A stretch of DNA of 40,407 bases from Rhodobacterales bacterium (GCA_026400355.1 JAPLPE010000008.1:1-40407); one strand, 5' to 3'; shown: positions 26,048 through 35,139, numbered from the stretch's first letter. The notes: generated by a model not told the origin, from the letters alone. Numbers and translations are program-made.

Positions 26048-26700
26048 TCACAAATTGACCGAAAAGAAAAAATCCGGGGGAGGGACGGGGTCAGGCCCTG
26101 ATCGCAGTGAGGTCGCGGGGAAGTCCCGACCGGCCATGAGCGCCTTCCACCGGGCGAAAAGCGTGTCGGCATGTGCGCCGAAACCGTCGGCCGGGTTTGC
26201 GTTGGCCAACTGGATCAGACCCCAGAGCGTCCAGAGCAGATCGCGCACCGCCTTGTAGATCACCATCCGGCCACGGTTGGCGGGGCTGGCCGGGCCGTCA
26301 AAGGAGGGGTGAAGGAGTTCGTCGTCCTACCCTGCGTCTAACCGGCCTCAACCGAAAGATCGTCCAGATCCCACATCGGATGGTTGGTGACCGAATAGTC
26401 CCGGTCCACGATCCACATGGATGCGCCGGCATCAAGGAAGTTTTCGCAAAGCGGATCCCAATGGCAGGCAGTAAGGCGGGCGGGACTGGCGGCAAGGGTG
26501 GCGCGGACGCCTTCCGCCTCGGCCGCGACGTCGTGGTAGCCGTCGGGCAGGCCGACATTGGTTCCGGCAAGGAGCGCGAGGCAGCTGTCGATCTTGACGA
26601 AAAGATCGAACTTCGTGGGGAACTGCGCGTCGGACCGGTGGAGTTGCCGCACGGTCGCGGTGGTGTTGCGGAGGTTGCGCTGGACCGGTGTGGCGGGGTC
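26048..26700 (-). pseudogene. Broken choline-kinase-like phosphotransferase (truncated and frameshifted)
   Basis: Two reading frames carry consecutive parts of one choline/aminoglycoside-kinase-fold protein. The first (about 26700-26338) reads VQRNLRNTTATVRQLHRSD through the catalytic loop CHWDPLCENFLDAG and the metal loop MWIVDRDYSVTNHPMWDL, then hits TAG at 26338. The second, shifted frame (26320s to 26048) continues with RMVIYKAVRDLLWTLWGLIQ and ANANPADGFGAHAD, the usual C-terminus of these kinases. The N-terminal lobe (about 100 residues) is missing, and upstream sequence belongs to the dehydrogenase gene. Catalytic residues are still readable, so the decay is recent or partial. An intact paralogue lies at 29201-30085. 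Confidence 0.75.
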
Positions 26701-26732
26701 AACCCCGCCCCAGGCAAATGTCGAAGCGTGTT

Positions 26733-26750
26733 GTGCGTGCGGGCACGCAC
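26733..26750. repeat. Intergenic hairpin, related to 6219-6236
   Basis: Perfect 8-bp arms GTGCGTGC and GCACGCAC around GG, followed by TCTG as at 6219-6240. It lies 22 nt downstream of the dehydrogenase stop (minus strand) and may help end its transcript. Confidence 0.65.
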
Positions 26751-26771
26751 TCTGCGCCTTGATTGCGGGGG

Positions 26772-29204
26772 TCAGGACTTCACGGCCCGGTTTTCGGGGT
26801 CGTGTAAGGGGGTCAGGCTGATCGCGGCGGGAATCGTGTCGCCTGCGATGACAAGAGCATAGCGCCCGGTGGTGAGCCAGTCGGGCGTCACGCCCCGGTC
26901 ATTGCGGACATAGCCGTAGCCCACGCTTTTGCCGATCGTGTAGCCATAGCCGCCCGAGGTGAGGTAACCGACAGGCTGACCGTCCCGCAGGATCGTTTCG
27001 CGTCCCACCAGAACGGCGGCGGGGTCGTCGACGGTGAAGCCCGCGAAACGTTTGGGCAGGGGCTTGTCGGCAAGGCGCTGAAGCGCGTCGCGGCCCAGGA
27101 AGGGGCGGTCTGTCTTCATCTTGACGGCCCAGCCAAGGCCTGCCTCATAAGGCGTGTCGTTGGGGGTAATATCCGAGGACCAGGCGCGGTAGCCTTTTTC
27201 CAGGCGGAGGGTTTCGAGGGCGCGGTAACCCACCGGGCGGATGCCGTGTCCTGCGGCCATGAGCGCGTCGTAGACGACCGCGAGACCGGCGAGGGGCACA
27301 TGCAGTTCCCAGCCGAGTTCACCGACATAGGTCACGCGTAGGGCGCGGAGGGGCTGGCCAGCCAAGGTCATCCCGCGGACATGGCCAAAGGGGAAGGCGG
27401 CGATCGAGACGTCGTCGCCCGTACAGGATTGCAGTACATCGCGGGCGCGGGGGCCCATGAGGGACAGGGTGCCCCAGTCTTCGGTCACGTCCGACAGCGT
27501 CACGTCACCCTTTGGCAGGTGGTCGGCGATCCAGCCATAGTCATGGGTGCGAAAGCCCGTCCCTGTGACGATGTAGAAGTGATCCTCGGACAGGCGGGCG
27601 ACGGTCAGGTCAGCCTCGATTCCGCCCCGCGAGTTCAGAAGCTGGGTATAGGTCAGACGCCCCGCAGGTTTCAGAACGTCATTGGCACAGATGAAATCGA
27701 TCGCCATGGCGGCATCGCGGCCGCGGAGTTCGTATTTGGCAAACGACGTCTGGTCGAATACGCCGACGGCCTGCCGGACATGGGCGTGCTCTGCCCCAAC
27801 CGCATCATGCCAGTTCGGGCGGCCCATCGCATAGACGTCCTGCGCCAAAGTGCCCGCCGGTGCGAACCAGTTCGGGCGTTCCCAGCCGAGTTTGGAGCCG
27901 AAAACCGCCCCCTGATCCTTGAGTCTGTCGTAAAGGGGCGAGGTCAGAAGGGGGCGGCCCGAGGTGTATTCCTCGGACGGGTAGGCGACCGTGTAGTGCT
28001 TTCCATAGGCCTCGAGCGTGCGGTCGCGGACCCAGTCGCGGTTCTGGTGCATCGCGGCAAAGCGGCGGATGTCCACGACCCAGAGGTCCAGCGGTGCCTC
28101 GCCCGAGATGACCCAGTCGGCCAGCACCCAGCCCGCCCCACCGCCGCTCGCGATGCCGAAGGCGTTGAAGCCCGCGCCCACGAACATGTTGGCGCATTCA
28201 TTGGCGCGTCCGAGGATGAAGTTGCCGTCCGGTGTAAAGCTTTCCGATCCGTTGATCATCTGCTTGACCCCCGTGTCGGCCAGAACCGGGATGCGGGCGA
28301 CGGCCTGTTCGACATGCTGTTCGAAATGGTCATAGTCGTCGGGGAAGAGGCCGAATTGCCAGTCATCCGGCACGTCGCCTGTCACCCACGCCTGTGGGTT
28401 GGGCTCGTACCCGCCCATGACAAGGCCGCCGACCTCTTCCTTGAAATAGGTGCGGCGGTCGGGGTCGCGGATCGTGGGGGCATCCGAGGACAGGCCCGCG
28501 ATCTTTTCAGTGATGATGTACTGGTGCTTGACCGGCTGGAGGGGGACGGTGACGCCCGCCATCGCGCCCACCTGCCGCGCCCACTGGCCGGCACAGTTGA
28601 CGACTTTTTCGCACTGGATGGTGCCCTGTGTCGTATGGACGGCGGTGATCCGGGCTCCATCCACCGCAAAGCCCGTCACGCGGACACCTTCATGGAACCT
28701 GGCGCCGTGCATCCTTGCGCCTTTGGCAAGGCTTTGGGTGATATCCGAAGGGCTCGCCTGCCCGTCGGTGGGCAGCCATGACGCGCCGATCAGGTCATCC
28801 GTCACCATCAGCGGGAACATGGCCTTGCTTTCGGCCGGAGAGATCAGGTGCATGTCCATGCCGAACGACCGGGCTGTGGTCGCCAGCCGCCGGAATTCGG
28901 TCCAGCGGTCGGGCGTGGTGGCCAGACGCAGGCAGCCCGTCATCTTCCATCCCGTTTCGAGCCCAGTTTCGGCGTCGAGGCGTTTGTAGAGATCTACGGA
29001 GTATTTGAGCACCTTGGTGATCGAGGCAGACGACCGGAGTTGCCCCACAAGGCCCGCCGCGTGCCATGTGCTGCCTGAGGTCAGCCTGCCCTGTTCCAGC
29101 ACGACAACATCAGCATGATGGTCGCGGGCAAGGTGGTAGGCGGTGGAACAACCGATGATGCCCCCGCCGATAATGACGATCTGGGCATGGCTGGGTAGGG
29201 TCAT
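26772..29204 (-). CDS. FAD-dependent dimethylglycine/sarcosine dehydrogenase-like protein with GcvT domain
   Basis: An 810-residue two-part enzyme. The N-terminal half is a DAO-type FAD domain (VIIGGGIIGCSTAYHLAR). GSTWHAAGLVGQLR has His48 in the position of the covalent FAD-linking histidine of dimethylglycine dehydrogenase. The C-terminal half (about 430-800) is a GcvT-type folate domain (MGPRARDVLQSCTGDD, YVGELGWELHVPLA, ETLRLEKGYRAW). Family members demethylate dimethylglycine or sarcosine and pass the methyl group to tetrahydrofolate. There is no signal peptide, so it is cytoplasmic. It overlaps the upstream kinase gene by ATGA. Sarcosine from the amidase pathway at 12.4-17.3 kb would be a fitting substrate, but dimethylglycine and other N-methyl amino acids are equally possible. 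Confidence 0.88.
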   Translation of the reverse strand: MTLPSHAQIVIIGGGIIGCSTAYHLARDHHADVVVLEQGRLTSGSTWHAAGLVGQLRSSASITKVLKYSVDLYKRLDAETGLETGWKMTGCLRLATTPDRWTEFRRLATTARSFGMDMHLISPAESKAMFPLMVTDDLIGASWLPTDGQASPSDITQSLAKGARMHGARFHEGVRVTGFAVDGARITAVHTTQGTIQCEKVVNCAGQWARQVGAMAGVTVPLQPVKHQYIITEKIAGLSSDAPTIRDPDRRTYFKEEVGGLVMGGYEPNPQAWVTGDVPDDWQFGLFPDDYDHFEQHVEQAVARIPVLADTGVKQMINGSESFTPDGNFILGRANECANMFVGAGFNAFGIASGGGAGWVLADWVISGEAPLDLWVVDIRRFAAMHQNRDWVRDRTLEAYGKHYTVAYPSEEYTSGRPLLTSPLYDRLKDQGAVFGSKLGWERPNWFAPAGTLAQDVYAMGRPNWHDAVGAEHAHVRQAVGVFDQTSFAKYELRGRDAAMAIDFICANDVLKPAGRLTYTQLLNSRGGIEADLTVARLSEDHFYIVTGTGFRTHDYGWIADHLPKGDVTLSDVTEDWGTLSLMGPRARDVLQSCTGDDVSIAAFPFGHVRGMTLAGQPLRALRVTYVGELGWELHVPLAGLAVVYDALMAAGHGIRPVGYRALETLRLEKGYRAWSSDITPNDTPYEAGLGWAVKMKTDRPFLGRDALQRLADKPLPKRFAGFTVDDPAAVLVGRETILRDGQPVGYLTSGGYGYTIGKSVGYGYVRNDRGVTPDWLTTGRYALVIAGDTIPAAISLTPLHDPENRAVKS

Positions 29205-30085
29205 GGGGTCATTCGTCCGTAACTGCTTTGAAAACGGTCAACAAGAATGTCCATTCGGTCAATATGCTCTTTTGCGTAGGCATCATAGTCCACCCCCGCC
29301 ACGCGCAGGTACAATGCCGACACCATGCCCCACATGCCCTCGCGCAGGAGCGAGGCGCATTGCATCGCGTCAAAGGCGCGCAGGAAGGCGGGGTCGGGTC
29401 GCTGGCCCAGATAGGTCGTCAGAAGGTCTGTGCTCTGGTCCGCCGTCAGGCCTGCGTTCGAGGCGGCACCCGCGAGGTCGAACATGGCGGTGGAGAAGCC
29501 TGCATATTCATAATCGATGAGCCAGAGGCGGCTGCCGTCGTCAAGAAAATTGGCGGGCAGCAGGTCGTTGTGGCCAAAGACAAGGGGAAGGGGGGGCTGG
29601 GTCGCTTCGAGCGCCGAGTTGAGAGCGAGAAGGCGGGGGAGGTCGGGGGTCCAGCGGCTTTGGGCTTCGGTCAGCGTGCGGGCATAGTCGCGGATGACGT
29701 GAAAGACCCAGAACAGGAATGCGGGGCCGGACACCTGTTCGGGCATCTGGCGGTGAAAATCCCGCAGAAGGCGGGCGATCCGGGCCGGGTCGGTGCCGAT
29801 GTCGGCGGGGGTGAGGGTGCGGGACGTGATGAAGGCGGTCACCATGACGCCCGGTTCGGCATGTTCGACGGCCGGGGCAAAGCCTGCGGCATGGGCGGCG
29901 CGCGTCGTCATCAACTCGCGCGACCGGATGACGTGGTGAAAGGGGTAGTCCGTGACGAGGCGGACGACATGGGGGCCTTTGGCATCTGTGACCTTCCAGA
30001 TCTCGTTCGACAGACCGCCCGAGAGAAGGGCACCATCGGGGGTACCCGACCAGCAAGGCAGGCGCGCGATGCGTTCAGGCAGCAT
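29201..30085 (-). CDS. Choline/ethanolamine kinase-like phosphotransferase
   Basis: A 294-residue protein of the APH/choline kinase fold. The N-lobe has LLSGGLSNEIWKVTD (nucleotide loop), the catalytic loop is VFGHNDLLPANFLDDG (HxDxxxxN) and the metal loop LWLIDYEYAGFSTAMFDLA. The C-terminal helices include LLREGMWGMVSALYLRVAG. The family phosphorylates choline, ethanolamine or related small alcohols; the exact substrate cannot be read. No Shine-Dalgarno sequence precedes its ATG. A 24-codon ORF with a good one ends 11 nt inside the gene, so translation is probably coupled. It overlaps the dehydrogenase gene. Confidence 0.88.
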   Translation of the reverse strand: MLPERIARLPCWSGTPDGALLSGGLSNEIWKVTDAKGPHVVRLVTDYPFHHVIRSRELMTTRAAHAAGFAPAVEHAEPGVMVTAFITSRTLTPADIGTDPARIARLLRDFHRQMPEQVSGPAFLFWVFHVIRDYARTLTEAQSRWTPDLPRLLALNSALEATQPPLPLVFGHNDLLPANFLDDGSRLWLIDYEYAGFSTAMFDLAGAASNAGLTADQSTDLLTTYLGQRPDPAFLRAFDAMQCASLLREGMWGMVSALYLRVAGVDYDAYAKEHIDRMDILVDRFQSSYGRMTP

Positions 30086-30149
30086 GGAGAAACCGCCGCG
30101 CAGTCACGCTGTTCGCGGGGCGGGGGCCTGGCGCGGTGTCGGTTGGCAT
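30075..30149 (-). CDS. Upstream leader ORF (24 aa) overlapping the kinase start
   Basis: The ATG at 30149 is preceded by GGGAGACGACA, a better ribosome binding site than the kinase has. The product starts MPTDTAPGPRPANSVTARRF and the TGA lies 11 nt inside the kinase gene in another frame. This looks like a translational coupler or leader peptide. It has no run of one amino acid that would point to attenuation. It may also be a remnant of an older N-terminus. Confidence 0.45.
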   Translation of the reverse strand: MPTDTAPGPRPANSVTARRFLHAA

Positions 30150-30286
30150 TGTCGTCTCCCTGGCCTTGGGTTGGACTTGCGGGCGGGTTTCCGTCTTGGG
30201 CGCCTGTTCAACACGGGCAAGGTAATGGGCGAAGAGGGGGCAATGTCAACGGGGTTGGGCAGCCGAAGCACACCCTGTGCCTTACA

Positions 30287-30308
30287 GACCAAGGCCATCG
30301 CCCTGGTC
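30287..30308. repeat. Intergenic hairpin, near-copy of 6250-6271
   Basis: Arms GACCAAGGC and GCCCTGGTC around CATC, with one mismatch in the stem. A 25-nt stretch from the second base of the motif matches 6252-6276 with two differences, including the flank tca(t/c)gcg. Confidence 0.7.
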
Positions 30309-30360
30309 ATGCGGCGACAGTGACGCATTCCAGCCGGTCGCGCCCCCGCGTCCGGTCAGC

Positions 30361-30404
30361 CCCTGCCCCCCAAGGGCAGCGGCTTTGCCCCCGCTGCGGC
30401 AGGG
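30361..30404. repeat. GC-rich nested inverted repeats
   Basis: Outer arms CCCTGCC (30361-30367) and GGCAGGG (30398-30404) enclose CAGCGG (30377-30382) pairing with CCGCTG (30391-30396). An alternative pairing CTGCCC/GGGCAG is also possible. It may be an intergenic repeat or an RNA structure; no function is assigned. Confidence 0.5.
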
Positions 30405-30588
30405 ACCGGCCTATTGCGGGTTTGGTGGAACCGGGCCTGGTGAAAACGGTTGGTTGTGAGCGGGGTGGTGGCACAACTGGTGCCCCACCGATGCCGTACA
30501 GATTGGCTTCGCGGAACGGCCAATCCCGAAGGCAATGACTTTGGGCTTTTCAGCCACCTGGCCGATGACCCGGCTCTGCGAATGGAAA

Positions 30589-30610
30589 CGCCGCCCTGAG
30601 GGGGGCGGCG
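30589..30610 (-). terminator. Likely terminator of the RND efflux operon
   Basis: Perfect 8-bp arms CGCCGCCC and GGGCGGCG with a 6-nt loop, 27 nt after the RND stop codon. On the minus strand it is followed by GTTTCCATT, a short T-rich tail. Confidence 0.65.
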
Positions 30611-30637
30611 CTGTTCTCGTAAGGCGGCGTCTTTGAC

Positions 30638-33600
30638 CTATTCAGCTACCAGCTGTGGCACCTGACGCGGAATATCGCGACCGGTTTCGAGTTGGTAGAC
30701 TCGGGCGCCCAGTGCGGCCAGTTCGGACTCGCGCGTGGCAAGTTTTTCAGCCAGTTCGTGATTGTCCGGCGCTTCGGGCTCTTCTTCCTTCTTGCCGACG
30801 AAGCGGCCGAAGATCTTGCCCAACAGCCAGGCCAGGTCGTCCATGATCAGGAAGAAGGACGGCACAACCACAAGCGAAAGCACGGTCGACACGATGATCC
30901 CGCCGATCACAGCGATGGCCATGGGTGCCCGGAACGAACCGCCTTCGCCTACACCCAGCGCCGAGGGCAGCATTCCCGCCGACATGGCGATCGAGGTCAT
31001 GATGATCGGGCGGGCGCGCTTGTGGCCCGCTTCCATCACGGCTTCGAACCGGTTCATGCCACGGGCCATCATCTCAATCGCAAAGTCCACGAGCAGGATC
31101 GCGTTCTTGGTTACGATGCCCATGAGCATCAGTATCCCGATCAGCACCGGCATCGACAGCGCATTGTTTGTGATGATCAGCGCCGCCGCCACCCCGCCGA
31201 TGGCAAGGGGAAGCGAGAACAGGATCGTGAAGGGCTGGATGACGGATTTGAAGAGAAGGATCAGTACCGTCAACACCAGCAGGAGGCCAAGAAGCATCGC
31301 GTCAGCAAAGCTCTGGAACAGCTCGGCCTGGATCTCCGCGTCACCCGATTCCGACGTGCGCACCGAATCGGGCAGATCGACGCCCGCCACGATCTCGTTG
31401 AACCGGGCCGTCGCCTCGCCCAAGGCGACACCGGCGGGGAGGTTGGCCCCGATGGTGGCGACGCGTTCGCGGTTAAGGCGATTCACAACGCTGGGGCCTT
31501 GGCTGATCTTCACGTCGGCCACGGCAACCAGTGGTACAGAGCCACCAGTGCTGGTGGGCACCTGAAGGGCCTGAATGCGGCTCAGGTCGTTGCGCGCAAT
31601 CTCATCCAGTTGCACGCGGATCGGGATAAGCCGGCTGTCGATGGACAGTTTGGCCAGCGCGGAACTGAAATCCCCGATGGTGGCCACGCGGACGACTTCG
31701 GCAATCGACGCGGTGGTCACACCCAGCCGGGCCGCTTCGTCCAGACGGGGCGTGATCTGCAATTCGGGGCGCGGCAACGCGCCTTCGGTCGAGACAGCTT
31801 GCAGGAGTGGGTCTCCGCGCAGCGCCTCTTCAAGCTGGGCCACGGCGGTGTTCAGGTCATCCTCGTTGTCCGACAGGATCGAATAAGAGATGTCGCGGCT
31901 TGCCCCGCCGGGGCCTGCGGCCATCCGGAAGATCCGGGCGTCCGGAATATTGGCCACGCGGTTGAGGATCTCAATCTCGATGTCTGACTGGGGTCGGATC
32001 CGGCCATGCGGCGCAACCTCGGGCACCAGATCACGGACGACCGGGATTGCCGCCGCAATGTCGAGCAGCTTGCGTTCCAGTGTGTTGTCCAGACGGTCAA
32101 GCACGATGGTGATCGCTGCGCGCCGCACGTCGAGCCCGCCCGACGGCCCGGCACCACCGAGGACGAACACGTTCTTGACCCCGTCGACATCGGCAATCGC
32201 TGCATAGATCTGGTCAGTCGTGGCATCGGTATCATCAAGCGTCACACCGGGTGGGAGTTCGACCGAGAGCGTGATGAGGCTTGAGTCCTCGGGCGGAATG
32301 AACGAGCCAGGGACCTGCGCCATGTAGTAGAGCGACACGCCAAGGATGCCGAAGGCGGCAAGCAGCGTCAGATAGCGCAGCTTGGTCGTCCAACGGACGA
32401 ACCAGAGGTAGCCGCGCATGATCCAGCCGTCACGATGCTCGTGGTCGGTATCGGTGCTGCGCATCAGATAGGCGGCCATCAGCGGCGTGATCAGACGCGC
32501 GACGAGCAGAGAGAAGAGGACCGCAATGGCGACCGTCAGGCCGAACTGGATGAAGTACTGGCCCGGAATGCCCGGCATGAACGATACGGGCACAAAGACC
32601 GCAACGATGGTGAACGTGGTCGCGATCACGGCCAGACCAATCTCATCGGCAGCTTCGATGGCGGCACGGTAGGGTGTTTTGCCCATCCTGATATGACGCT
32701 GGATGTTCTCGATCTCCACGATCGCATCGTCCACAAGAATACCCGTGGCCAGCGTGATGGCGAGGAACGAGATCAGGTTCAGGGAGAAGCCAAGCAGGTC
32801 CATTGCCCAGAAGGTGGGGATTGCCGACAGGGGCAGGGCCACTGCGGTGATCAGCGTGGCGCGCCAGTTTCGCAGGAACAAAAGCACGACGATCACGGCA
32901 AGGATCGCGCCTTCGATCAGCGTGGTTATCGCGGCCTCATAGTTTCCATAGGTCGAATAGACGAGATCAACGACCAGATCGATGGAAACCCCCGGGTTGG
33001 CGTCACGGATCTTGGTCAGCGCTTCGTCAACCGTTTCCTGCACGCTGACTTCGGATGCGCCCGAGGCACGGAATACCGCGAACACGACCGAGTCCTGACC
33101 GTTGAACCGGGCAAAGGACCGGAGATCCTCAAAGGTATCCGTGACCGTCCCAAGCTCGGACAGGCGGACCTGCTGGCCTGTGGGCAGGGCAATCATCGTC
33201 GCGGCCAGCCGGTCTGCATCGCCCTGGTCACCCAGAAGGCGGATTGCCTGTTCGCCATCGCCGATGTCGCTGCGGCCCGCGCCAAGGTTGGTGTTGGTCA
33301 TGCGGAGCTGTCCGCTGACCGTCGCGGCCGACACGTTGTAGGCATCCAGCCGGGCGGGATCGAGTTCAACCAGAATCTCGCGATCTGCGCCGCCATAGCG
33401 TTCGATCTTGCCCACACCGCGGCGGCCCTGAAGTTCGCTTTTGATCGTATCGTCGACGAACCACGACAGTTCCTCGAACGTCATCTGGGGGGCTGAAACG
33501 GCGTAATAGAGGATCGCACCCCCGGCAACGTCGATCTTGGCCACGTTGGGCGTATCCACGTCAGCTGGAAGATCGCCCACCATCCCGTCTATGGCGTCCT

Positions 33601-33925
33601 TGGTGTCCTGCACGGCTTCATCAGTCGGCACTTCCATGCGGAAGGCCACGACAGTTGTGGACACACCGTCCGTCACGGTCGATGTGATATCGTCCACCCC
33701 GGTGATACCTGCGACAGCATCTTCGATCTTTCGGGTGACCTGCGTCTCAAGCTCGGCTGGAGCGGCACCCGATTGGGTGACGGTGATGGCTACGACCGGC
33801 ACGTCGATGGTCGGGAACTGCGTGATCGGCAGACGGTTGAACGACTGCCACCCCAGCAGGAGCAGGAGCGCAAACAAGAGGATGGGGGCAATCGGGTTGC
33901 GGATTGACCATGCAGAGAAATTCAT
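30638..33925 (-). CDS. RND efflux transporter, HAE1/AcrB type (inner-membrane pump)
   Basis: A 1095-residue proton-driven multidrug-type pump. It has 12 expected membrane segments, beginning IAPILLFALLLLLGW, and two large periplasmic loops. The proton-relay pair is in GILVDDAIVEIENIQRH (TM4) and the matching lysine is in LMGIVTKNAILLVDFAIE (TM10). The start at 33925 (MNFSAWSIRNP) has a near-perfect AGGAGG 9 nt upstream; a longer frame to 33988 has none. The C-terminal 70 residues are an acidic, partly coiled tail (HELAEKLATRESELAALGAR), longer than in AcrB. It lies 4 nt after the membrane-fusion gene. No outer-membrane channel gene is in the window. Substrates are unknown. Confidence 0.95.
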   Translation of the reverse strand: MNFSAWSIRNPIAPILLFALLLLLGWQSFNRLPITQFPTIDVPVVAITVTQSGAAPAELETQVTRKIEDAVAGITGVDDITSTVTDGVSTTVVAFRMEVPTDEAVQDTKDAIDGMVGDLPADVDTPNVAKIDVAGGAILYYAVSAPQMTFEELSWFVDDTIKSELQGRRGVGKIERYGGADREILVELDPARLDAYNVSAATVSGQLRMTNTNLGAGRSDIGDGEQAIRLLGDQGDADRLAATMIALPTGQQVRLSELGTVTDTFEDLRSFARFNGQDSVVFAVFRASGASEVSVQETVDEALTKIRDANPGVSIDLVVDLVYSTYGNYEAAITTLIEGAILAVIVVLLFLRNWRATLITAVALPLSAIPTFWAMDLLGFSLNLISFLAITLATGILVDDAIVEIENIQRHIRMGKTPYRAAIEAADEIGLAVIATTFTIVAVFVPVSFMPGIPGQYFIQFGLTVAIAVLFSLLVARLITPLMAAYLMRSTDTDHEHRDGWIMRGYLWFVRWTTKLRYLTLLAAFGILGVSLYYMAQVPGSFIPPEDSSLITLSVELPPGVTLDDTDATTDQIYAAIADVDGVKNVFVLGGAGPSGGLDVRRAAITIVLDRLDNTLERKLLDIAAAIPVVRDLVPEVAPHGRIRPQSDIEIEILNRVANIPDARIFRMAAGPGGASRDISYSILSDNEDDLNTAVAQLEEALRGDPLLQAVSTEGALPRPELQITPRLDEAARLGVTTASIAEVVRVATIGDFSSALAKLSIDSRLIPIRVQLDEIARNDLSRIQALQVPTSTGGSVPLVAVADVKISQGPSVVNRLNRERVATIGANLPAGVALGEATARFNEIVAGVDLPDSVRTSESGDAEIQAELFQSFADAMLLGLLLVLTVLILLFKSVIQPFTILFSLPLAIGGVAAALIITNNALSMPVLIGILMLMGIVTKNAILLVDFAIEMMARGMNRFEAVMEAGHKRARPIIMTSIAMSAGMLPSALGVGEGGSFRAPMAIAVIGGIIVSTVLSLVVVPSFFLIMDDLAWLLGKIFGRFVGKKEEEPEAPDNHELAEKLATRESELAALGARVYQLETGRDIPRQVPQLVAE

Positions 33926-33929
33926 CTTC

Positions 33930-35138
33930 TCAACCCTCCTGACCAGGCGCAGAACTTTCGGGGGCCGGGACCGGATTGATCTGGTCACCGGGACGGACGA
34001 AGGCAGCGGCGCGGGTCACCACAAGATCACCCGCATCCAGACCGGCAAAGATGCCGATCAGCGAACCATCACGCACGCCGACAGTGACCGGGACCTGTTC
34101 GACCACGCCATCACGCACACGCATGACGGACGCACCAGACGGGCCGGATTGTACGGCAGTGACGGGGACGGACAGCATTTCGCCTTCACTCACAATGATT
34201 TCGGCGGTCAGGAACATGCCGGCCCGCACCAGCGCATCATTGTCGACCGTGATTCTGGCAATCGCGAGGCGCGATTGCGTGTCGATCGTCGGTTCGACAA
34301 GGCGCACCTCTCCGGTGATGGGCGTGCCGCCGGAAATGCTGCGCATCGACACCCTCTGGCCTGGCTGAAGACGCAGCAGATCCTGCTCGGACACTTCGGC
34401 GCGAAGCTCCATCTGACCGTCGCGCACGATGGTGAACATCGGCTGTCCGCCTGCGCTGGCGATGGTGCCCACTGTCGCATTGCGCGTCACGATCAGACCT
34501 GCGACAGGCGCCTTGACCTCGGTCCGGGCGCGGTTGAGTTCGAGCGTGTCCAGCTGCGCATCGACAAGTGCCAGTTGGGCCTGCGCCGAAGCGATGCCCT
34601 GTTCGGCCACATTCACGCGGGCCGCAGCGGAACCTGCGGCCGCAATCGCCTCATCGGCCGTGGCCTGCGGGATGTTGCCGTTTGCCAGCAGGGACTTGGT
34701 GCGCTCGGCCACCCGGTCTGCCTCGGCGGCGGTGGTCTGCGATTCAATGAGGCTCGCCTGTGACTGCGCGATCGAGGCTTCGACCTGAGCGCGCGAGGCC
34801 ATGAGTTCGCTGCGCTGCAACTCGATGGTAGAGCCCGAGAGGCGGGCCAGCACCTGGCCTTGCGTCACGACATCGCCCACATCGGCCAGCAGTTCTTCGA
34901 TCGCCTGCCCTTCGATCAGGGGCTGGACCTGCGCCTGTTCGACAGCGGCGATCAGGCCGGTGGCAACGATACGGTCGCGCAAGACGGCCGGGCTGACGGT
35001 GGACACCGTGATCGCAGGAAGCGACAAGGCGGGTTCGGTGGCAGCGACGGGTGTCGCTTTCTCTTCCGCCATTGCAGGCAGGCCTGTCATGGGCAGGGCA
35101 AGTGCAGACATCAGAAACAGGCGGTACACGCGGTTCAT
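33930..35138 (-). CDS. RND efflux periplasmic adaptor (membrane fusion protein)
   Basis: A 402-residue HlyD/AcrA-type adaptor. The signal peptide MNRVYRLFLMSALALPMTGL ends near PAMA. A biotinyl-lipoyl half-motif (IEGQAIEELLADVGDVVTQG) and a long alpha-hairpin (about 95-185: SRAQVEASIAQSQASLIESQ) follow, then the second lipoyl half (RTEVKAPVAGLIVTRNATVG) and beta-barrel domains. The start at 35138 has GGAGAG 7 nt upstream and lies 1 nt after the TetR stop. It links the RND pump to an outer-membrane channel. Confidence 0.94.
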   Translation of the reverse strand: MNRVYRLFLMSALALPMTGLPAMAEEKATPVAATEPALSLPAITVSTVSPAVLRDRIVATGLIAAVEQAQVQPLIEGQAIEELLADVGDVVTQGQVLARLSGSTIELQRSELMASRAQVEASIAQSQASLIESQTTAAEADRVAERTKSLLANGNIPQATADEAIAAAGSAAARVNVAEQGIASAQAQLALVDAQLDTLELNRARTEVKAPVAGLIVTRNATVGTIASAGGQPMFTIVRDGQMELRAEVSEQDLLRLQPGQRVSMRSISGGTPITGEVRLVEPTIDTQSRLAIARITVDNDALVRAGMFLTAEIIVSEGEMLSVPVTAVQSGPSGASVMRVRDGVVEQVPVTVGVRDGSLIGIFAGLDAGDLVVTRAAAFVRPGDQINPVPAPESSAPGQEG

Positions 35139-35139
35139 C

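Larger units (their letters stand above)
30150..30588. other. Intergenic region upstream of kinase operon, no gene
   Basis: It lies between the divergently ended RND gene (terminator at 30589) and the kinase leader ORF. It must contain the promoter of the kinase-dehydrogenase operon, but I see no convincing -35/-10 pair. It holds a second copy of the GACCAAGGC hairpin (30287-30308) and a branched GC-rich structure (30361-30404). Confidence 0.55.
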
